Shown here one piece after another: positions 1 through 5,400 of a DNA stretch of 7,643 nucleotides. The notes below the pieces were generated by a model. The model worked only from the letters and a program-made list of their open reading frames with translations, made no database searches and had not been told where the DNA came from. The position numbers and the translations under genes were made by a program. Location of the stretch: contig JAURNO010000515.1 in assembly GCA_030830145.1 (NCBI GenBank), forward strand, positions 1 to 7,643. The letters run 5' to 3'. This DNA comes from Verrucomicrobiota bacterium. Its GTDB lineage: Bacteria; Verrucomicrobiota; Verrucomicrobiia; Opitutales; Seribacteraceae. Every line of letters starts with the position of its first letter. Positions within the stretch are counted from its first letter, which is position 1.

Positions 1-571
1 CGCACGAGCGTTGGTAGGCTTCTGTCGGGTCACTCCCCACGTAAGCATTCGCACAGATCGTGAGGGTCTGGCAGGCATGGTCAAAGATAAGGACCAAGTC
101 TGCGATCATGAAAAAAAGCAAGGGTAGGCCGAGTTGGTCATCTTCCGGCAAGCCAACCGAAGGCTCGATGCGGTTTGCGTACTCGTAAGAAATATAGCCA
201 ACGGCACCTCCCGAGAAACGAGTGTCATCCGCCGCCCCCAGGTAACGAACTCCGGAGAATTCATCTTCGATAAGTTTCAGTGGGTCATCGGGTGTTGGAA
301 TACTCCGCGAAGTTTCTCCACGTTCCTTTATTTCGGTCGTTGACGGTCCGCAGGAGATCGTTTTTCGAGGTGCGAATCCGACGAAGGAAAACCTGCTGAC
401 TTGCTCTCCCCCCACGACCGACTCGAAGAGAAATGCGGGTTTTTCGGAAGAAAGCTTGGCATAGGCGGAGAGCGGAGTTTCTGCGTCCGCCGTGAATTCA
501 GCCGAAACGGCGATGATGTCGTTATCGGGACATTTGGAAAGAAATCCCTCTAAATTTGGCTGAAATTCCAT
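1..571 (-). CDS. trpE: Anthranilate synthase component I, N-terminal part (runs off the left edge)
   Basis: Reading the minus strand from the ATG at 571-569 gives 190 uninterrupted codons to the window edge; the C-terminal chorismate-binding catalytic domain lies outside. Seen: a TPLSAYAKL segment (residues 32-40), then FLFES (47-51), RFSFVG (60-65), and GGAVGYISYEYANR (121-134). These are the usual landmarks of the TrpE N-terminal domain; the ES pair in the (L)LES motif belongs to the tryptophan feedback site in known TrpE proteins. Known role: with the TrpG glutaminase, TrpE converts chorismate to anthranilate, the first committed cytoplasmic step of tryptophan synthesis. The related enzymes PabB and MenF share the fold, but the ESVxGGE...RFSFVG run is typical of TrpE. 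No good Shine-Dalgarno sequence precedes the ATG. It is transcribed divergently from glgC, with 172 bases between the start codons. No leader peptide or attenuator is visible upstream. Confidence 0.9.
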   Translation of the reverse strand, partial: MEFQPNLEGFLSKCPDNDIIAVSAEFTADAETPLSAYAKLSSEKPAFLFESVVGGEQVSRFSFVGFAPRKTISCGPSTTEIKERGETSRSIPTPDDPLKLIEDEFSGVRYLGAADDTRFSGGAVGYISYEYANRIEPSVGLPEDDQLGLPLLFFMIADLVLIFDHACQTLTICANAYVGSDPTEAYQRSC

Positions 572-743
572 GCCGGAAGTAAGTTGGTTTATAAAAGCAG
601 CTTCATTGCAATTATCTACCTTCAAAATGGATAAATATGCACATCATTACATTTTGTGTTTGCGCGAGTCGAACTTTCAATTTCCACATCATAAAGGTAA
701 AACTAATAAATCTTGGCCCCGAGCAAGAATAATCGAGAAAAAA
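572..743. promoter_or_regulatory. Divergent trpE / glgC intergenic promoter region
   Basis: This AT-rich gap lies between two divergent start codons, so it must hold the trpE promoter and probably the glgC promoter. For glgC the best sigma70-like pair I see is TTGCAA (606-611) and GATAAA (630-635) with an 18-base spacer, giving a leader of roughly 100 bases. A second weak candidate is TTTCAA (675-680) with TAAAAC (698-703). For trpE a TATAAA box reads on the minus strand at 593-588, but no matching -35 is at normal distance, and the leader would be only about 10 bases. The glgC reading frame stays open across this gap, which makes a falsely extended glgC possible. The assignments are by eye and weak; no operator or riboswitch is recognised. 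Confidence 0.35.
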
Positions 744-2033
744 ATGAAGAGAAGAGTACATTGTGTAATTATGGGAGGGGGGCGAGGTACTCGTCTTTAT
801 CCATTGACGAAACTACGCTGTAAGCCAGCCGTCCCGCTTGCCGGCAAGTACAGGTTGGTCGACATACCAATCAGCAACTGCCTGAATTCCGGTTACAATC
901 GTATTTATTTGCTCAGCCAGTTCAATACGGCGTCTTTGCATAGGCATGTTCAGGACGCATATCGATTTGACCGCTTCGGGAAAGGCTTTGTTGAAATATT
1001 GTCTGCAGAACAGACCGAGCATGGTGATGATTGGTATCAAGGAACTGCGGATGCGGTGCGAAGAAACCTCATCCATTTCCACGCCGATCCAGATGACATT
1101 TTCGTAATTCTTTCGGGCGATCAACTTTATCGGATGGATTTTTCAAAAATGGTGGAGGAACATTTGGAGCGTGGAGCCGACGTCACGGTTGCAGCTAAGC
1201 CCGTCGCCTTGTCGGAGGCATCGGGATTAGGCTTATTGAGAATGGGAGACGAGGCCAAAATCGTCGACTTTGTCGAAAAGCCTTCCGATCCCACTGTGAT
1301 CGAGCGATTGGTTCCCCCCGAATTGAAATCGTCCGATGGTAGTGGTGATCGCTGTCTTGCTTCGATGGGGATTTACGTCTTTAACGCCAATGCAATGTTT
1401 GAAGCGTTGGAAGGGGAGTCCACCGACTTTGGGAAAGAGATCATTCCTTCACTTGTAGGAGACAAGGACATCAGGTCTCATGTGTTTGATGGATATTGGG
1501 AGGATATCGGTACGGTTCGCTCTTTTTTCGAGGCCAACCTTCAACTGACCGACGAGGTTCCGTCCTTTGATTTTTACGACGAGGATTATCCTATCTACAA
1601 TTATCCCGACATTCTTCCAACTGCCAAACTCAATGAGTGCAATGTTCGCCGCACCACGGTTGCCAGTGGTTGCATGGTGGGGAGATCTTCTTTCGACAGA
1701 TGCATGCTTGGTGTCCGTTCCGTTGTCGGGAATGAATGCCGATTTAAAAATGTCGTAATGATGGGTGCCGACTCTTTTCACGGCAATGAAGAGTCTCGTT
1801 CTCAATTAGGGGATTCCGTAAACAATGTCGTTGGGGTTGGAGTAGGGGATCGATCGGCGATTGAAAATGCAATTATAGATAAAAACGCCAAAATCGGTTC
1901 GGATGTCACCCTCTCACCCAATGGCGTGGAAGAAGGTTGGTCCGACGAGGAACTTGGAGTTTACGTTCGCGATGGAATCTTGGTTGTTGTGAAGAATGCG
2001 GTCGTGCCTTCCGGTACAAAGATCGGTTCGTGA
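744..2033 (+). CDS. glgC: Glucose-1-phosphate adenylyltransferase (ADP-glucose pyrophosphorylase), cyanobacterial/plant-like
   Basis: Makes ADP-glucose and pyrophosphate from ATP and glucose-1-phosphate, the committed cytoplasmic step of glycogen synthesis. The product is 429 residues, a normal family length. Seen: nucleotidyltransferase motif GGGRGTRLYPLT (11-22); KPAVPLAGKYRLVDIPISNC (27-46); QFNTASLHRHV (59-69); SGDQLYRMD (124-132), whose D126 aligns with the catalytic Asp; FVEKP (176-180), whose K179 corresponds to the glucose-1-phosphate-binding Lys; YWEDIGT (251-257); then a C-terminal left-handed beta-helix region with IIDKNAKIG (377-385) and VVVKNAVVPSGT (414-425). The ATG at 744 is chosen because family homology begins there (MKRRVHCVIMGGG) and a weak GAGAAAA precedes it. 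The open frame reaches back to 570, but those 58 extra residues look unlike the family and overlap the trpE start codon. gcvH follows 45 bases downstream on the same strand; a T-run (2035-2040) after the stop lacks a convincing stem. Confidence 0.95.
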   Translation: MKRRVHCVIMGGGRGTRLYPLTKLRCKPAVPLAGKYRLVDIPISNCLNSGYNRIYLLSQFNTASLHRHVQDAYRFDRFGKGFVEILSAEQTEHGDDWYQGTADAVRRNLIHFHADPDDIFVILSGDQLYRMDFSKMVEEHLERGADVTVAAKPVALSEASGLGLLRMGDEAKIVDFVEKPSDPTVIERLVPPELKSSDGSGDRCLASMGIYVFNANAMFEALEGESTDFGKEIIPSLVGDKDIRSHVFDGYWEDIGTVRSFFEANLQLTDEVPSFDFYDEDYPIYNYPDILPTAKLNECNVRRTTVASGCMVGRSSFDRCMLGVRSVVGNECRFKNVVMMGADSFHGNEESRSQLGDSVNNVVGVGVGDRSAIENAIIDKNAKIGSDVTLSPNGVEEGWSDEELGVYVRDGILVVVKNAVVPSGTKIGS

Positions 2034-2067
2034 ATTTTTTATCTTGAGGCAAGGGATGGATGGATAT

Positions 2068-2079
2068 ATGCGACCCTAA
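2068..2079 (+). other. Three-codon mini-ORF overlapping the gcvH start
   Basis: ATG-CGA-CCC-TAA lies just before gcvH, and its stop shares one base with the gcvH start (TAATG, 2077-2081). The purine-rich stretch AAGGGATGGATGGAT (2051-2065) sits closer to this ATG than to the gcvH ATG, which has no Shine-Dalgarno sequence at the normal 5-10 bases. Translation of gcvH might therefore be coupled by stop-start reinitiation. This may equally be chance; no conservation evidence is available here. Confidence 0.25.
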
Positions 2080-2462
2080 TGAGTGAGATACCAGACGACT
2101 TGTTATACACCCGTGATCACGAATGGGTAAAGAAGGAGGACGAAGGCATTTATGCCGTTGGAATTACGCATCATGCTCAAGACAGTTTAGGAGACGTCAC
2201 TTTCGTTGAACTTCCGTCCGCTGGTGATTCATTCGAACAAAATTCGGTTTTTGGATTCGTCGAGTCGGTAAAAGCCGCTTCCGACCTCTATATGCCGATT
2301 GCCGGCGAAGTGCTGGAGATCAATGACGAACTGAATGATTCTCCCGAGCAAGTAAACGAAGATCCGTATGGGGGAGGATGGATGATTAAGGTAAGAGCTT
2401 CGGACGATTTTTCAGAGAAAAGTCTGCTCGATGCGTCTGCTTATTCATCGGAGATTTCTTAA
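2079..2462 (+). CDS. gcvH: Glycine cleavage system H protein
   Basis: A 127-residue lipoyl carrier of the glycine cleavage complex. It shuttles the aminomethyl group from P-protein (glycine decarboxylase) to T-protein and is re-oxidised by L-protein, feeding one-carbon units to tetrahydrofolate in the cytoplasm. Seen: the family N-terminus with YTRDHEWV (10-17), then GITHHAQDSLGDVTFVELP (28-46), the lipoylation motif ESVKAASD (62-69) with acceptor K65, PIAGEV (73-78) and NEDPYGGGWM (93-102). Length and motif order are those of a complete, functional H protein. No in-frame alternative start exists nearby, so the ATG at 2079 is secure. None of gcvT, gcvP or lipoylation genes is in the window, so this copy sits apart from its partners. 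It follows glgC by 45 bases and precedes the giant gene by 21 bases, in the same reading frame as the latter but separated by a TAA stop. Confidence 0.97.
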   Translation: MSEIPDDLLYTRDHEWVKKEDEGIYAVGITHHAQDSLGDVTFVELPSAGDSFEQNSVFGFVESVKAASDLYMPIAGEVLEINDELNDSPEQVNEDPYGGGWMIKVRASDDFSEKSLLDASAYSSEIS

Positions 2463-2476
2463 GAGAATCCTCTTAA
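2459..2476. repeat. Small inverted repeat spanning the gcvH stop codon
   Basis: TTAAGAG - AATC - CTCTTAA forms a perfect 7-base stem with a 4-base loop, and the gcvH TAA (2460-2462) is inside the left arm. The stem is AT-rich and is followed by AAAAAT, not a T-run, so it does not look like a rho-independent terminator in the plus direction. It could be a weak mRNA structure at the gene junction, or chance. Confidence 0.35.
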
Positions 2477-2483
2477 AAATCGC

Positions 2484-5400
2484 TTGCGGCAAGGTGCGGA
2501 AGAGGGATATGCTGTCTTTGCCTTGGAATTATCAGACGAACCGAGTAATCATCCCTTTACTGGAAAGGGTTGGATTTTATGTGTCTTCTCGGCAATATGC
2601 CTGTTTTTCTTTTCTTTTTTAGCTCGAAGTTACGCAGGTGAAGTCGGTGCGACGATTCTAGTCGTTTCATTGGAGGGAAAAGCTTCTTGCCTTAGCTTAG
2701 AGGAAGAATTCATGGTCGATTTGGACTCGACTGCCGTGGGTAAAAAGATTTCGGAAAAATCGATTCTGGTTACTGGGAAGGATGGTTCGGTCGGTCTTTT
2801 GTTCTCGAACGGTACTTTGGTAACCGTAAAACCCGGGACAAGGTTTTATCTTCGAGAATATTCTCAAAAGGTTTTCAATTCATCCGACATGCCTCTTCCT
2901 TCGAAAATGAAGGAGGAGCCTAGTCAGTCAAGATTCCTCGCTCATTTGGATTTTGGAGAACTTGTGGTCAAAGTGCCCAAATTGAAGAAAGGTTCCAGTA
3001 TGCTCTTGAGCAGTCCGCTGGGGACGGCGGGAATTCGCGGAACCATGTTCCAGTTCATGGCCGTTCGAAACCCGGTTACGGGAGATATTACGGGGGGAGT
3101 AAATTTGATTTCGGGAGACATTACCTTCACCGACCTCGAAGGAGACGCCCAAACTATGCTGTCAGGCCAATCCGTCCATGTTGCGTCTTCCAGATTGGGC
3201 TTGGCCCGAGCGGTGGAGACAGGCTCCCTTGTGGATCTCAATAGCATTTATGGATCCGCGCTGATTGATGGAAACGTTCCGCCCACGGTTGATCAGCTTT
3301 TCCCCGATTTGGCTTCGGATTCGCAAAGCGATGACTCTCCCCTTGATCCCTTTTCCTCCCTGATGTCGGGTGCGAGAGGGGACTGGGAGGTGGTGCACAA
3401 GGTCGCGAGCGATATTTTCTTCGACATCGAAAGTATCGAAGGGCAGGCCGAAGGTTTTGATTTCGAGAGTATGCAGTACGCTGTCACTGTTTCCACCCCA
3501 TCTCCTCAAATCGAATCCCCCAAACCCCCAGCGTCCGTCACTGGAGGGATTTTCTCCGTTCCCGAACCGGTTGACGTTCTTTTTCTGAATCCTCCTAGTC
3601 TCGATATCCACGCTGCCTCCGACAAACTTTCCCAAAGCGCCGAATTAATAGAATATTTGGTAAAAAGAAAATACCCCTCTTATCCTGTGGCGGATGATGG
3701 GCCCTTCAAAATTCTGTCAACCCCTTCCGGTCAATACCCATCGTATTCTTCTTCCGCCTACAACGGACAGGATCTGAGTTCCAAGGTGAAGGTATACAAC
3801 GCGAATTCCGTTGATTATTCCATTCTCGGACAGGAAACAAAACTGACTTTGTATGTTGATGATTTGGAAATTCGAAAAATTGCCTACCCGAGCGGAAAAC
3901 CGGTTTCCACTAGCTTGACTCCAACAGTGAGAATTATCGATAACTTGAGCCCTCTGGTACTTTTTTCGGATGGTGAGACTAAAGATACTCCTTATCTCGT
4001 AGAGGGGGGCGTTGGCCGTGTTTTCGTAGATCCCGGTATTACCTTGATCGACAATTACTACTCAGAGCAAGAAATCGAATCGCATATGGGCTATTCCAAT
4101 GGTCCTGAGGAAAGCGTCTTTGGTCTTGTCGATATGCAAGTTGCCGGTCTCTATCAACTCACCTATCAGCAAATTTCGGATCCTTCGGGAAACATGAACG
4201 CCCCCAAATCTCGATGGGTTCGAGTCTTTGACAACGATCCACCGGTGATCACGCTTTACGGATCCGACCCCATCTACGTCGACTTGAATTCCACTAATGT
4301 TTTCAAGGATCCCGGTGCCTTTGCCTCCGACAATTTGGATGGTGCAATCGAATGGGAAGACGGAAGATTCGAGGTTACAGTGGAAGTGCTTGCGGACGCA
4401 GGTTCACAATCCTACAACGCTATTACGACTACCTTCGAGGAAGTGATCGCGGTTGCCAAATTGCAAGCAAGCGTCAACGCAACTTTTCGGTTCAAGTATT
4501 CGTTGAAAGACAAAGCCGGCAATCAATCGGAAGTTTTTCGACAGGTGGTTTTGCTGAACTCTCCTTTCAGTGGCCCAACCATGATTATGCATGGGGACAA
4601 CCCCCTGTACCATGAGGTGAATACTGCTTTTGTTGACCCCGGGATAACGGCATACAAGGATTTGGGGACAGGAGTCGCACCCATTAACTTGAATGACAAG
4701 GTGAGTGCCGTGGCCTATTCCGACGCCGCCCCTTCCGTGGCCTCCGTCATTGATGCGAGCGTAGTGAATTATCATCTGCAAAACGCTAAATATGTCGATG
4801 CCAGCGGCAATGAGGACCTGTCCAAAAGAGTCATAATTCGTTACTCGGTCGCGGACCAGTTTGGTAACCAAGCTACTTTGGATCGGGAGGTTCGGATTGT
4901 GGATACGACTCCCCCGGTCATTACTCTTAACGATGCGGGTGGAATTAACTTTTTGAATATTCAGACGGGTTTCCCTTTCATTGATCCGGGGGCCGTCATT
5001 ACCGACAATTACGATTCAGCTCTTGGACTGGTTAAATCCATAAAGTCAATTGGGGAAGGGAACATATTGACGGACCCGGCCGGTGGAGAAATATTCGACA
5101 CGATCGCAAACAGAGGGTTTTGGGAGACGGGGAATTACAAGATTTCTTATGAATCGACTGATTCCAACGGTAACAAAGGAGTCAAAGAAAGGAACTTGGT
5201 CGTTCAGGATACTTCTGCCCCGGACATGGCGGCTATTCCTCACCAATACCTGGCCAATCCCTCTATTGCTCTCAATTCTCATCATGATCCGACGAAAGCC
5301 ATCTCTAGTCCGACTGTTCCCGTTCCCACTGAAATCTCAACGAGCTTGAGCCAATTGGCCGGTTATGACTACGGTTCCTCAAGCTTCAATAACACGACTC

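Noticed and set aside
134..343. Plus-strand 69-codon open frame
   Set aside because: It lies entirely opposite the well-supported trpE coding sequence and shows no recognisable protein features.
570..743. Upstream extension of glgC to the ATG at 570 (58 extra residues)
   Set aside because: The extra residues do not resemble the family, the start would overlap the trpE start codon on the other strand, and family homology begins exactly at the ATG at 744.
2034..2045. Rho-independent terminator after glgC
   Set aside because: There is a run of six T, but no stable GC-rich stem directly before it; only a weak 5-base AAGAT/ATCTT pairing that encloses the T-run.
2431..2622. Separate small gene overlapping the gcvH end and the giant gene start
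   Set aside because: As an independent 63-residue protein it has no features and overlaps both neighbours. Its ATG at 2509 is instead considered as a possible true start of the giant gene in the frame-conflict finding.
2772..3188. FecR-type iron-signalling anti-sigma regulator
   Set aside because: The anti-sigma N-terminal segment is missing, the hydrophobic segment is a leading export signal, and no sigma factor or TonB receptor is nearby; the domain is better read as structural.
4352..5349. Alternative-frame open frames on both strands inside the giant gene
   Set aside because: They are shadows of the long coding frame, whose repeated domain pattern continues unbroken through the region.
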